Source of the DNA: Acanthopleura granulata
Lineage: Eukaryota; Mollusca; Polyplacophora; Chitonida; Chitonidae
Length of the DNA stretch: 64,000 nucleotides
Direction: 5' to 3'
NCBI GenBank assembly: GCA_016165875.1
Contig: JABBOT010000080.1
Span: forward strand, 7,112,759 to 7,176,758
This document shows, piece after piece, positions 22,876 through 33,870 of this stretch. A program made the position numbers and the translations under genes. Below the pieces are notes generated by a model. It saw only the letters and a program-made list of their open reading frames with translations, ran no database searches and was not told the DNA's origin. Every line of letters begins with the position of its first letter. Within the stretch, counting starts at the first letter, position 1.

Positions 22876-24485
22876 ACAACGCTAACATAACATAACGTCA
22901 TAGCAGGATTGCTTTAAAATACAACCTTAGGAAGACACAGCCCAGATGTCACTCTAAGAAACATTGATCTTTTAGCACGATCGTACGTGGACAGGCAACG
23001 CATGCATTACATCCTTGTTTTTAAGGTAAAGGTCACTTCATTAACTCTGAATTCTCTGTGTATATGATTTAAGAAAAAAGCTTTTTGACTTAAATCTTCA
23101 AAAGTTTCAGTTCATGCGCAGTCAGACAAAGAAGGGTTTCATTCCTCTGAACATTCCGTTTTAATCCGATTAGCATTTCAGTAATGAACCCTTTTAACGG
23201 GAGGCAAAAACTTCTTAGATTTAAAAAAGACTGAGAAAGATTTAAAATTTCGACAACAAGAAACTTGTTTCATGGAGTCAGAAGTCTTTTTGGTTTCAGA
23301 ATTCTCTAATTGTTCTTTTGCAGATTCTTTGAAATGACCTGTTGCACTTTGTTGCTTGGCAGATTGATTGATTGATTGTTTGTTTTTGGCTCGAGTGACA
23401 GAGCACTTCCTCAGTTTTCAGAGAAGAGCGAATTCAGACGTGCTTCGTGCAGATCATTCCTTCTCGGTAGGTATCTTGATATTAGTTCTCAGGTATTGCG
23501 GAAAGTTAATGAGGTACATGCCCCGTGCAGTGGCAAGTTCATTTCAAAGCTCGGTTGACCAGGAATGAACAATAATCTACACAGTTTAACTACGAACTGC
23601 CTCAAGCGGAAAGATGCCTCATGATTTCTTGAATAACTGCAAAATAACTCTAGGATATAAGCCATAAATGAGCATGTAATGAATACATACAAGTTCCCGA
23701 CAGCGTGTACATCCACTGGACTGCGGAGAACACGCGACTGAATCCTGAAAACTGTTACTGCAGCAGACATATTTAAACACACCATTCCCAGTGCCCTACT
23801 CTGCCGGCCCGGGTAGTCTATCAGAAGTGAACTCAGGTAAGTTTGTAATGGGTCACTAATGGCATGTTCAGGATGTTGGTAAATGAAATGTATATGTAGA
23901 TATAAATCCCGAAAGCAACAAAGCAATCAACCAGTCTGTGAATTAATAAACCGATTGTAAGAAGTCAGTTGATTCCGACTAGAACTCTTTTGTTCAGAGA
24001 ACAAGAGGCTCATTGGAAAATTTCAAAGTATTAAAGATGAAAAAAGATGAAATAAGTCCGCGTCCGTTATTGGTTAGTTATACTCGTTTTGGTGATCAAT
24101 CGTTAGAGGATATGACGTTGGGTTGGGTTTTTAACTTCTACCTCCATGCCACAATTGTCACAGAATGATTTATTCATGTTTTGCGATCCTGAAAATCTTT
24201 TTAAATTGTTCTTGGCATTTAATTTATGAGGTAAAATATTTAACTCACAGGCATTTATCCAGTTACCGATTCCTGAGAACTAAGTTGCATTGTACACGCG
24301 TCATGATTTTGGTCCACAATTCTATGTTATCACACTGGTTCGTTACGGGCAAAAAAGGCTCAAATATCTTCTGAAGAAAGACGTCAGCAAAGCAGATTAT
24401 CTCCCCTTTGATCTCCGGTTGACAAAGTATGAGCTCTACGGGAATGACACCGCCTGTTGGGAGACGAGACCGGATTAACTTGTAT
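22876..24485. other. No recognised feature; longest minus ORF of the region
   Basis: A 145-codon minus-strand frame (23489-23926) is the joint longest in the window. Its residues suggest no domain and it lacks supporting splice or promoter context. I regard it as probably fortuitous. Confidence 0.4.
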
Positions 24486-24494
24486 GAAAGGAAA

Positions 24495-24700
24495 TGTTTT
24501 GCCCAGGAGAAATATTAGAGCAGGTTAAGCTGAGATTCAGAATAGTATACGAAAAAGTACAGCTTGTGGGAGTAAGATCAGAGCAGAGACAGCGGCTTGA
24601 AAGCTGGCAAATGGTCACACATATACCCAGGGAAATCTGGTCTCTTGTTAAATGAACTCTGTCAGGCATTTATCCTAACTGTTCATGCATATAGGTAAAC
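24495..24700 (+). repeat. rep-8 dispersed tail, copy 2
   Basis: Contains AGAGCAGAGACAGCGG, GGTCTCTTGTTAAATG and TTTATCCTAACTGTTCATGC in rep-8 order. Confidence 0.5.
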
Positions 24701-24702
24701 CC

Positions 24703-24802
24703 CGAAAAGCGTTTTCAGCGCGGTGGAAAGGTATTCACCGCGGCGTAAACGTTTTGTCAGCGAGTAAAAATTTTTTCCGCGTTGCAAACAATTTTTCCAG
24801 TT
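24703..24802. repeat. Degenerate CGCGG/AAAACG array
   Basis: About four units of roughly 22-25 bp alternate G/C-rich CGCGGTG or CGCGGCG with A/T-rich GAAAGG, AAACGTTTT or AAAATTTTTT. Examples are AGCGTTTTCAGCGCGGTGG and TATTCACCGCGGCGTAAACG. The units are partly self-complementary. Confidence 0.5.
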
Positions 24803-24804
24803 CT

Positions 24805-26105
24805 TGACTGAAAAGAAAATCTTAACACCAAAAAGAAAACTCTTTTGTCTACTTTATAGGTAATTTCTTCCTGTTTCTTATGTAGACTTTTATATGTATG
24901 AAGTTTAAATTGTTTTACTGGCACTCATAACCACATGCTTATGGGCAGCTCTCATCTGTTTCCGTGCTTCTTGTGTTTTTTTCGACTCCATTTTAATCAA
25001 CTATTTGTATAATGGTGTATCTTTATTAAATTAACAAAAACTCAGGTTTTTATCCATTCGAGTATGTATGATATATATGCAAATTTCCACTTTGAAAAAA
25101 ACACTACATCATTTGACATAATTCATCTATAGAACGAAAGTTTCCTTTCTTCTTCCAATTAAGTTGTTCTTCTCGGTAAATCTTTTTTCAGACCGATATC
25201 TGCGGTTGTCCGTGTGAATTCATGTATTCTCTTATCGAAACTTATTGCATCTGTAAGAGTTATTGAGAACTAATTTTCCCCGAGAAGACAACACAGGAGA
25301 AAATCTCATTCATTGTTAGATCTATACACCTCATGTGTATAGACGCACACCACTGCCATAGCACACGGGAAGAACCCACTGGTCGACATCTCAGATGGAC
25401 AGCTGCAGACAGAAACAAAGTATAGAAATAAACATCAAGAAGAAAAGTTTTAGGAATTCTATCTTATGAAACCACTTTCCTCACACAAAAATTCTGACCG
25501 TCGTATCAGTGAAATATTGCCGACTTAAACGCCAATCAAATATATAAATAAATAACAACTATTTCATAAGGAAGTGTCTCTTAAAAGCGTGCTCTACAGA
25601 CTTGATTACAATAAGATAATCGCAGCAACGGGTCACTAGCATCTACCACTAATCGAGAATCTCACACGTACATATAAAATAACCAAGTGACTCAAAAGTC
25701 GTCTTTCAAATGTCTTCTCCTACTGGTGAAACCGAACACTCTCATTGCAGCTGATGTGTTAAAATAAACTTGTTTTATTGCGGGTTAGGTGTGAAGGATA
25801 TATTTCGAATTTTGAGAGATTTGTCGTTACGTTTGTTAAATTCATATACAAATTAAACAAGATGTACTGGCATACTATGCAGTCGTTCACTGTTCAGTTT
25901 AAAACGTGTTCAATGTTTCAGTAATAAACATTTCTTTTTACTTGCTTAATTGGCCAGGTGTAGTGTGCACAAAATGAATTACGGTGCAGACTTTACATAA
26001 TGGATTTTTTTGGCTTAGATAATTTCGGATCAAATATGTGTAGTCTATTTTTTATTCCTGGCTTTACCAGAACGAAATGAGACCAAACTCGTAAAGTAAT
26101 ATTCA
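24805..26105. other. Mostly unique; one SINE tail
   Basis: No coding signal. CCGTCGTATCAGTGAAATAT at 25499-25518 followed by ACGCCAATCAAATATATAAA is a SINE tail module (25491-25555), related to but different from the SINE-A tail. Confidence 0.5.
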
Positions 26106-26109
26106 CACA

Positions 26110-26233
26110 TTATAAAATAATATAAAAGACTACAGAACAGAGTGTAAAACCTGACCAGCAATCAGTATGGCACTCGCGATATGGTCTCAAGCTATACCGG
26201 TGAAATCCACCCTAACTGTCCATGGAAGTGTTT
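26110..26233 (+). repeat. rep-8 dispersed tail, copy 3
   Basis: TATAAAAGACTACAGAACAG, ATGGTCTC and CCTAACTGTCCATGG follow the rep-8 order. A SINE-A is inserted just behind it. Confidence 0.5.
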
Positions 26234-26246
26234 ATGAAGTAACAAG

Positions 26247-26474
26247 GGGGCCTCCGTGGTTCAGTTGGTTAGCGCGCTAGCGCAGCGTAATGACCTAGAA
26301 GCTCATGCTGGCTTCTTCTCCGGCCGTACTTGGGAGGATCTGCCAGTAACCTGCGGTTGGTCGTGGGTTTCCTCGGGCTGTGCCTGGTTCCCTCCCATCA
26401 TATTGTTGGCTACCGTCGTATAAGTGAAATATTCTCGAGTAAGGCGTAAAACACCAATCAAATAAATAAATAAA
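26247..26474 (+). mobile_element. SINE-A copy with perfect 13-bp target duplication and internal deletion
   Basis: ATGAAGTAACAAG occurs at 26234-26246 and again at 26475-26487, exactly bounding the element. The head (GGGCCTCCGTGGTTCAGTTG) and tail (ACCAATCAAATAAATAAATA) are intact. About 55 bp between GACCTAGAAG and CTCATGCTGG, the zone with the B-box-like GTGAGTTCAAGTCC, are deleted. The perfect duplication suggests a relatively young insertion. Confidence 0.95.
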
Positions 26475-26487
26475 TGAAGTAACAAGT

Positions 26488-27040
26488 TACACCGCCCCTA
26501 GTTTCATTGCTCAAGCAGAACTGAGGGCGGTGTAAGTTTTTACTTCGTTTATTTATTTATCGCGTTGAAACGCGTCATTCTTCGGGGTATGACGGTGTAG
26601 TGCTTGTGTATTACGTAAGTGGTTGATGAGCACACAATACACACAGAAAAGCGTGACGTTATCCACGAAATAACAAAAAGGATAAATAGCTTCAGACCGC
26701 TTTGGTAAAGGCGGGAAGGTACTTGTTTGACGCATCGCTGGCAATTTAAAGATCTAACTGTTTAAACGAACATTAGAACAAATCATACTGTGTATAACGT
26801 TTATCTCAGGCAATAAGGCTGCTTTATCAGTTTGATTGGCGTCAAACGCCGTTCAACATCAAGTCGTTTTCACTTTGAAAAAAGAAGGCGACCTTGTATG
26901 TTCATAGGCGGAAGAACATGTCAAATACATGCAGCTGGCAAACCTGTGGAGATAACGCTGCAGTCAAGCCAGCGAGTTCTGGAATAATCGCAACCACCTT
27001 GCTGGTCAGAAGAAGATTCACTTGTCCAGCAAGGTGCTTT
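26488..27040. other. No recognisable feature
   Basis: Unique sequence; GATTGGCGTCAAACGCCG near 26832 is a small SINE-tail-like scrap. Confidence 0.4.
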
Positions 27041-27043
27041 GAT

Positions 27044-27323
27044 AAAATTTATTTATTTTCTTGGTGTTTTACCCCACACGCGAGAATATTTCACTTTCAA
27101 AACGGCGGCCGGCATCATAGTGAAGGAAAAACGGAGAGTGAGAGAAAGCCGGCGAGAGAGAGTCCGAGAGAGACCTACGACCACCCGCAGGTTGCTGGCA
27201 GTCATTCCAACCAACGACTGGAGAGGGAGCCAGTAATATTTGGGCTTGAACTCACAGCGACCGCATTATAGTGATGCACATCAGTCAATTGATCTTCACC
27301 AGTGCGGTAACCACTCGACGCCC
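27044..27323 (-). mobile_element. SINE-A copy, diverged
   Basis: The tail (TTATTTATTTTCTTGGTGTT), GAGAATATTTCACTTTCAAA, CCACCCGCAGGTTGCTGGCA and GGGCTTGAACTCACAGCGAC are recognisable in minus orientation. An insertion of GAGA-type repeats widens the centre (GAGAGTGAGAGAAAGCC, GGCGAGAGAGAGTCCGAGAG). Confidence 0.85.
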
Positions 27324-27639
27324 TTTAATCAAACATTTAGGGTTATTTATCCCAAATCAGAAGTCTGGTATGAGAACACAGATCTTATCACTGAGAACAA
27401 ATCGCTTATTCCTGTCCTCCTGTAGAATCTGACAAATCAGCGGCTTTTTTCTCCTCTAATAAAATATGAACCTGGGTTTCATTCTTGTCAGTTTTAGATA
27501 AACCCGTATTCCTGTTATTGATACTTTTGTGGACGTCATGAGTAGGTAATGTAAAACTAAGGTTAAAAATGATGATATTTTATGACTGAGATATGTTTTA
27601 CTGTATGTGAGTGGCAATTGTTGAAAATAAGAATTTTTG

Positions 27640-27800
27640 TATAATAATAGTCCTCTATATAAGACTACATCATGGGGAATAAAACCAGAACAGCGACGAG
27701 AGTGTGTTAGTCGGAAAATATATGTAGAATACATAACGGTGGAATTCCGGGCTCTTGTTTACCTGGGTAGGGATTTTATTCCAACTGCACATGCAAATGA
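27640..27800 (+). repeat. rep-8 dispersed tail, copy 4
   Basis: TATATAAGACTACATCATGG, CAGCGACGAGAGTGTG, GGGCTCTTGTTTACCTGGGT and TTTTATTCCAACTGCACATG match rep-8. Confidence 0.55.
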
Positions 27801-27804
27801 TTAG

Positions 27805-28268
27805 ACACACTGTAGTTGAAACTTACACCCCATATAGGCTCCATGACTGCAACAGGATTCGATAAAAATGCATCGATATCTTTTACAATTTAGACATGTT
27901 CCTGGTCGATGCAACTACCCAAATTATTTCTTGTTGAACTGCTGTTATGCAGATGCCACAAAACGTGCCTTCGTCTTCCACAGGACACAACATAGGCAAT
28001 TTGAAATTTTCCAAACTATGAAACCTCAGGTACTTGACCCTGTCTACTATCTTATTTATAGACTGCTTGCTCGCGATGCTTGTAACTATATCTGTTCAAT
28101 TTCCGTTTAATCTATAGCATTAAGGTAACGGCAAAGGAAGATACGGTAAGAGTGGAGTACGAATGCTGAGAAACAGAATTGTACAATCCTTACAGTAAGT
28201 CTGAAAATTGTCATCCATTAGCTCGTTCCCGTGATTAAGGGTTCCAGGGAGATTCAGATTGATTCATT
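27805..28268. other. No recognisable feature
   Basis: An 80-codon plus frame (27868-28110) is open but has no recognisable domain. Confidence 0.4.
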
Positions 28269-28269
28269 G

Positions 28270-28461
28270 GATTTATTTATTTAATTGGTGTTTTACGCCG
28301 TACTCAAGAATATTTCACTTATACGACGGCGGCCATCATCATGATTGCTGGCGGACCTTCCCACGTTCGGCCGCATAGGGAGCCAGCATATAGCTGAACT
28401 ATCAGCGACCGCATTGGTGAGAGGCACGGGGTCATAACGCCGCGCTGGCACGATAACCCCT
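28270..28461 (-). mobile_element. SINE-A copy with internal deletion
   Basis: Tail TTATTTATTTAATTGGTGTT to CACGATAACCCC. The centre between GGCCATCATCATGA and TTGCTGGCGGACC is lost, removing the GGGCAGAGCCCGG segment. Confidence 0.88.
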
Positions 28462-28735
28462 GCATCCATATTGAGTTCAATGGCAAAGACTCACAGCCGG
28501 CATGTTAACAATGAAACTTGGATTTTCCCTGTACGACAGCATTGTGACGGCCAGACTATATTCCAACCCGTAAAACGAAGTATGTATTTGAACGTGCTGA
28601 TAGCGTGGCTTCATTTCGCAAGGCATTCATGTTCCCGCCACGAAGAAACTAAAAAATTGCAGATATTAAATGTGACGTAATAGCTCAGCGGCACCCATGT
28701 TATCACATTATGAAATGTAGTTACAGACAGTTGTC

Positions 28736-28867
28736 TGGGGCCCGTTTTACAAATAGGGTTTAAGTTATGTCAAAGGTAATTTCTATGATGACACATACTG
28801 TACAGCTATGTCCTTATGGTAGTTACGCTTCACGAAACATTACGCCCTGTTCGTAAAACAGGCCCCA
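28736..28867. mobile_element. Small MITE with TGGGGCCCGTTTTAC ends
   Basis: TGGGGCCCGTTTTAC at 28736-28750 is mirrored by GTAAAACAGGCCCCA at 28853-28867, giving a 132-bp element with about 15-bp terminal inverted repeats (one mismatch). The interior has no coding capacity. No target duplication is clear. From memory, elements with GGGCCCGTTTTAC ends occur in several animal genomes. Confidence 0.75.
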
Positions 28868-29432
28868 AGTGCGTCATTTCTTGCCCAAAACAATGCACAT
28901 GTATGTATAATGCATCTGACTGGCTAATAGTTACGGTACTGTGGATCGTGTCACTCTATAAACTGGACATAATTTAAATTCTTTTCTGTCGATATTGTTT
29001 TGGAGAGGTGCATACATTTTTCTTTCTAAAAGGTTACAAAGTACATCTACATTTGTTATGCCCGACTGTTGCTTTAAGTTAGAGCCCAATAAAAACGTGA
29101 CTGATTCCTGTGGGAAATTCAAAGACGCTTCCACATTTCTGTGTTAATGTTTGGCTTATTTGCAACTCCTGTTTACAAACGCCTCTATCCGTAATTTAAC
29201 ACCGATAAATCTCCTGCTAACCTTCGGCATTATCTCCTACAGTACTACTGTGATTTCATGGCAAATAGGTTGAATTTCATACTTTCAATTAAAAGAAAAG
29301 TACACATTTATACAACCTATACCTTAAAACAAAGAGCTTTACTTATGGTTAAATAAAAAATCTGTTTTCCGGAGGAAAACTCCAATATGAGTATTGGATA
29401 GTTAAACATCCAAGACTGAGAAGCCTTTTTCG

Positions 29433-29461
29433 GCCGCCATTTTAACAGACTGCTTACGTCA
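29433..29461 (+). promoter_or_regulatory. YY1-like and CRE-like sites upstream of a small ORF
   Basis: GCCGCCATTT at 29433-29442 is a YY1-type site (AAAATGGCGGC on the minus strand). TTACGTCA at 29454-29461 is a CRE/ATF-type site. They lie 70-100 bp upstream of the ATG at 29530, a typical core-promoter distance. The motif definitions are established; activity here is inferred. Confidence 0.35.
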
Positions 29462-29529
29462 TCGTGCTTAGCTTTGCATAGTAGCTCTTCTGTCTTTGAA
29501 AGTAAAGGAAAAATCATGTAGATAACGTA

Positions 29530-29787
29530 ATGGAGTGCTTCAGTGGGGACCACAGCTCTAGCTCTGATGATCGTGAATGTAACTTCGGCTTACAAGGCTA
29601 CCAGTTTGATTCCCAGAGGAGTGAGTCTGAGAGCAGTAGTTCGACCCACCACGCATCAAGCTCAAGTGAGTGGGAACCGGGATTTCTGGCTTTGACAGGG
29701 GCTATCTGGGAAAGCACAGGTTGCGCTCTATGCCTTCAAGACATCGCAATAAAGACAGATTTTGGCAGCCTACAGCCACACATGTAG
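29530..29787 (+). CDS. Small acidic Ser-rich ORF, possible first coding exon
   Basis: 85 codons starting MECFSGDHSSSSDDRE. The stretch GLQGYQFDSQRSESESSSS and the Ser run after it resemble, from memory, the N-terminal leader of invertebrate proteins annotated as P2X7-C-terminal-like (leader GYxFEP plus a Ser/Glu-rich tract, then a Cys-rich domain). That is only a style match. The Cys-rich CxCGxC part does not follow in this frame. A good splice donor, CAA|GTGAGT at 29666-29671, would end a 136-nt exon after the Ser-rich part. The remaining frame (including WESTGCALCLQD) would then be intron. No downstream exon was identified in the next 1.2 kb. YY1-like and CRE-like sites lie just upstream. 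Composition differs from neighbouring AT-driven frames (many Ser, Glu, Asp). It may be a real exon, a retrocopy remnant or chance. Confidence 0.35.
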   Translation: MECFSGDHSSSSDDRECNFGLQGYQFDSQRSESESSSSTHHASSSSEWEPGFLALTGAIWESTGCALCLQDIAIKTDFGSLQPHM

Positions 29788-29789
29788 GC

Positions 29790-31075
29790 ATGATGTGTCC
29801 CTGTTGTACATCTCAAACTCTTCCCTTTTAGAGTTGGCTTTAACAGAACTAAAAATCCACTATTATCACGATGTACGAACATTTTTTGTTGAGACTGGAA
29901 ATGCACGTTAATTAAGTGGTAGAAGTAAAACCTTAAGTAACCACACTGACGTCACAATGAATATTCAAGAGAAGAAAAGGAGGATTTTCATTGGACAAGC
30001 CCAAAACATGTCGGGACTTTCTTTGTGCCCCGAATAGGTGGATTTTGTAAAAAAATGACGATGTTTAAAACAGTTTGTCTCTTTCACAAAACCTTCAAAA
30101 AATGGGGGAAAAAATAGTAATCCACACGATTTGTATAGCTCTTTCGTTTAAGGTGTAGGTTGTATAAATGTGTTCTTTTCTTTTAAGAATCAATGTGTCT
30201 ACCTTTCTGTCTGATTCGTAAGGTTCTTAAATGTATTACAAAGCCCCGTAGTTACTTCCCAATTTTCTTTCCTTTTCAGCGTGATAAGTCACTTAAGCAG
30301 TCTGTTCAAACAGTTTATCAGTCCCAAGGCAGACCCTGTCATTCCACTAAAACTTGATTTTCAAACTCAGAAGACACTGAATACTTGTCGCATCAACATC
30401 TTGTAAAATGTGGGCGTTTCAGGAGATGGGATTACAGTGTTACCTAAAATCTTCATCTCAGAACACATCTAACATGTGCTTAAATGTTTTCATTTCATAA
30501 CCTGGCCCACTCGAAAACTGAATTCCACTGAAACATACGCCAGGAATGTAATGTAGTGAAACCGTAAAAGTTGAATCAGATTAGACTGAGAATACCGGGC
30601 GTGTATGACAAGTGCAGTCTACTGGGTGTAAAATCATATCTCTACGGGGGTTATCACTGATATAAAAATTTAGCCAAAAAGTGTTGGCTTAATTTTAGGA
30701 CAACCTGCTTTGAGACGTCGTCTTTAACAAGAAACAAGAAGGTCATGTTTTAAACAGCAAACCGTCAACTTACCAAAGGTGAAGCCATTGTGCATTTCTC
30801 CTATTTGCTACATTAGGTAAGTTCAAGGTAAGGTAAAAAGCGTACACTGATACCAAATGCTACAGATATTCTTTACGTGTGTTATAACTACAAGTTTCTT
30901 TGTTTTAGGCACGTAGACTGACGGCAGCTTTTATATTCAGTACATCTACACACACGTTACGATTTCATTTCTTTCCTTGTAACAATTATAAAATTTTCCA
31001 TGGTAAATTTACTGCTTGTATTGCCAAACTTCCTATTTCTTATTATTATTATTTCTTCTTAAAATTCAATGAATC
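29790..31075. other. No recognised exon; one full CRE site
   Basis: A palindromic TGACGTCA lies at 29947-29954. I searched by eye for a Cys-rich exon that would complete the ORF at 29530 and found none. No shared repeats. Confidence 0.4.
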
Positions 31076-31089
31076 ATAAATTGATGGTG

Positions 31090-31327
31090 GGCCTCCGTGG
31101 CTAACGCAGCACAATGACCCAAAGCCTCCCACCAATGCGGTCGCCGTGAGTTCAAGACCAGCTCATGCTGGCTTCCTCTCCGGCCGTTTACGTGTGAATG
31201 GTTGTGGGTTTCTCCCGGGCTCTGCCCGGTTTCCTCCCACCATAATGTCGACCGCCGTCGTATGAGTGAAATATTCTTGAGTACGGCGTAAAACACCAAT
31301 CAAATAAATAAATAAATAAATGAATAA
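31090..31327 (+). mobile_element. SINE-A copy with perfect 14-bp target duplication
   Basis: ATAAATTGATGGTG at 31076-31089 is repeated at 31328-31341. The head begins GGCCTCCGTGGCTAACG and lacks the GTTGGTTAGCGCGCTAG piece. The body and the (AAAT)n tail are intact. Exact duplications point to a comparatively recent insertion. Confidence 0.95.
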
Positions 31328-31355
31328 ATAAATTGATGGTGTATTCCTAAGACTT

Positions 31356-31625
31356 CTACCGTTCGAAGAAGCACAAACTTGCCCTAGACAAGCCTAGGTT
31401 GGAGCGATTTCTCTTGTTGTAAGGCAGGTAATAAAGTTTGTACCATAGCGACGCCAATTTCACTACATCTCGTAAATCAAATTTTTTAGCGACTTTTCTC
31501 AACATTCGTAAATAATGTTGTCTAGGCTGTTTTGCCATAATGCGATGTGAAGAACGTGAAAAGCTACGAAAACTTGACTTAAGAACTTTTGTGAAAGTTT
31601 TGCGATTGTAAGAGCAAACGACCAT
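31356..31625 (-). other. 89-codon basic ORF of unknown nature
   Basis: An open minus frame rich in Lys and Arg (for example RMLRKVAKKFDLRDVVKL). No domain is recognised and no promoter or splice context supports it. The zone near 31405-31440 (GATTTCTCTTGTTGTAAGGC) resembles rep-7, which argues for repeat rather than gene. Confidence 0.2.
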
Positions 31626-31825
31626 CCGGTGACTTGGTATGGCGTTCCAGAGAGGGCATGTTCCATTTAGGCAATGACTTTCCTGTAATGCATGGAGTTT
31701 TAGTCAGAGCATGAATGTCCAGTGATACATGATGGTCCGGTGAGGGTCTGACGATCCAGTTAAGAACGACGTTTCAGAGATGGCATGTCGTTCCAGGGAG
31801 GCAATGGAGTTCCATTGAGGAAGCA
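31620..31825 (+). repeat. Degenerate 18-20 bp minisatellite, GACGTTCCAGTGAGG type
   Basis: Around ten decayed units such as GGCGTTCCAGAGAGGGCATG, GATGGTCCGGTGAGGG and TGTCGTTCCAGGGAGGCAAT. The array ends GCACAGTAAATATA, the same exit as the larger array at 48820-49195. Both arrays sit upstream of a plus-strand rep-1 copy. Confidence 0.75.
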
Positions 31826-31940
31826 CAGTAAATATATCCGTATTGGCTAGTGGGAGACCAATTTGTAAATTGAACGACAAATATCATGTTAAACCTGACA
31901 AACTGAAGATAGTGTTAAGATCGGATGTTATAATAGTTAA

Positions 31941-32108
31941 GCCTCTCCGGACGTACGTGGGAAGGTTCGCAAGCGACCTGCGGATGGTAGTGGGTTTCAC
32001 CCGGGCTCTGCAAGGTTTCCTTTCACCATAATGCTGGCAACCGTCGTAGGAGTGAAATATTCTTAGTACGGCGTAAAACACCAATGAAATAAATAAATAA
32101 ATAAATAA
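31941..32108 (+). mobile_element. SINE-A copy, 5' truncated
   Basis: Starts at GCCTCTCCGGACGTACGTGG. It retains GACCTGCGGATGGTAGTGGG, CGTCGTAGGAGTGAAATATT and the tail, which runs into AAAT repeats. Confidence 0.88.
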
Positions 32109-32142
32109 CTAAACAAATAAATAAATAAATAAATAAATAAAA

Positions 32143-32186
<44 letters not shown>
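32088..32186. repeat. (AAAT)n and (AT)n microsatellite
   Basis: A compound run of AAATAA units followed by about 20 AT units, grown from the SINE-A tail. Confidence 0.95.
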
Positions 32187-32397
32187 AGTTATGATGTGTA
32201 TTGAATGAATAAACGATTATTGTTACACCACTTCGGTAATATTTCAACAGTATGGTGACTAGAATATGTTCAAACTAGGAAGAAATAACTGTTTTACGAT
32301 CTGATGCAAACGCTGAAAACCAGATAAAATAGCAAAATAATTTAAAACCGGTCAACAGAATTAAACATCAGCTAAAATTAGAAAACTACAACATTTT

Positions 32398-32732
32398 AAA
32401 ATCTATAAGGTGTATTGATACGAGAGCTCTGTGATATTTCTGAGGAATGCAGATTTGATGCCACTCCTTCTGTTCTGGCAGATCTTCACGACATGATGCA
32501 GTGTCGGCTTACATATTGTCTCGGCTCGAAGATTTGTTGCAGACTTTGAGGTATTCGGAGAATTGTGTAATCGGTATTTTGCAATAATAATCATTGCCAT
32601 AACTTGCTTTATGATTCCCTCCCGCCCAGCGTCTGATGTCATTCATTGTGGAAAATCGATTATCCGATGGACAATGACAAATCACAAAGCTGCAGACAGC
32701 AATCATCCTTATGTCGATGAAACGATGACTTA
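32398..32732 (+). repeat. rep-1 dispersed repeat, 5' part, copy 3
   Basis: Begins CTATAAGGTGTATTGATACG, matching the start of the 46-kb copy (CTATAAGGTGTGGCGATAC on the minus strand). It continues with TATTCGGAGAATTGTGTAAT and CGGTATTTTGCAATAATAAT, CATTGCCATAACTTGCTTTA and GATCACAAAGCTGCAG-like ACAAATCACAAAGCTGCAGA. It stops where the truncated LTR begins. Confidence 0.75.
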
Positions 32733-33194
32733 GAGTCCGAGGATTGAAACATACATCGCCAGCTCGGCATTATGGACGCTATCGTCTGATAGTCTCCCCT
32801 GGGAAGTGTACCTGGACGGCCCGGGAGATATGAACAATCGTCGGCCAGTCGTACCCAATATATCGTTCATCACTTGGAGGCAAGTGTCATCATTCGATTC
32901 AAGAGTTTACATGAACTGTGAATTTCAATTCATTTGGACATCCTCGCCTTTGGACAATATTCCATCAGGATTTGGACGTTAATACATTAGAAACTATATA
33001 TTTTGTAATTATCTGTACCGTTCTTGTATAATTTGTAAGTTGTACTTGTGTTTATTTGGGTTAATTATATGTAATGAACACATTCAAGCGTCTTCGTGTT
33101 TCATTGTTTGATCTTGTGTAAGGCCTATCTCTGTCTGAGAGTTGAACAAGCCATTTGCTTGTCAATTGTCGTCTCCGATAGTGGTACCCTCACA
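32733..33194 (+). mobile_element. Solo LTR, copy 3, 5' truncated
   Basis: Starts near GATTGAAACATACATCGCCA, in mid-LTR relative to the 41.7-kb copy. It continues with GAAACTATATATTTTGTAAT, CGTCTTCGTGTTTC, GATCTTGTGTAAGGCCTATC and the terminus TCTCCGATAGTGGTACCCTC ACA. The first half is missing and rep-1 abuts directly, so the join is a deletion or a truncated insertion. Confidence 0.78.
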
Positions 33195-33585
33195 CCATGC
33201 TTTCGGAGGCAAAACTAATTTCTCGGTTTATGCACTCAAGTTGTCAGTGTTCAAGCTATTGTGCACTTTTATAAAGTGAGAAGTTTTACACAATTTATGA
33301 ATGTGCATCAATGTCATTTTTTTGCAAATACCTACACATACACATTTCATCCCATTTTATGGGGATAAATTTTTCGCGGCCACTGTCTGCAAGAAATGTG
33401 AATTCAAGACATGGCGGACGTTGGCTAGAAAGCCCAGTTCAAAAGTTTAACCGGCTGGATTACTGTTGAAACATGGTTTACCGAATAAATGACTGAATGA
33501 ATCTGCTTATACCAAATGTAAGGTAGGGTTCGAGCTGTTATTTGTAGTGAAATCTGTGCTAGCATTTACGAGTACACACAGAGAC
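33195..33585. other. No recognisable feature
   Basis: Unique sequence between the LTR fragment and a small ORF. Confidence 0.4.
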
Positions 33586-33588
33586 AAA

Positions 33589-33870
33589 CTAAAACGCCCC
33601 AAATAACCACCACAAGAAAAAAAATTCATTGGTTATAAAATTTTTACCGATTGCAAGCAGCACAAGCCACTTGTCTAGACAGGCACAGTTTCTTGTTTTT
33701 CCTAACCTTTCCTTGCTTTCCAACATTTTTTGTCCGAGCCTTTCGTATTTCTGAAGCTCATTTGTTGTTGCCTTTCTAGTGAAGCCTGTTCTTTTATTCA
33801 AGCATTGTTCCATCATTTGACACAAATGCTGCTGTAACAAGTAACAAGATCTATTTTCTTGTCTGCACTA
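33589..33870 (-). other. Unidentified open frame of about 83 codons
   Basis: The minus strand is open from a stop near 33868-33870 and reads a charged, protein-like stretch (KATTNELQKYERLGQKMLES, then KERLGKTRN). It ends with an aromatic-rich tail before the stop. No Met is needed if it is an internal exon, and a weak acceptor precedes it. I do not recognise a family. Confidence 0.2.

Noticed and set aside
23489..23926. 145-codon minus-strand ORF
   Set aside because: Long for the window, but no domain, no promoter or splice support, and a residue composition without recognisable motifs.
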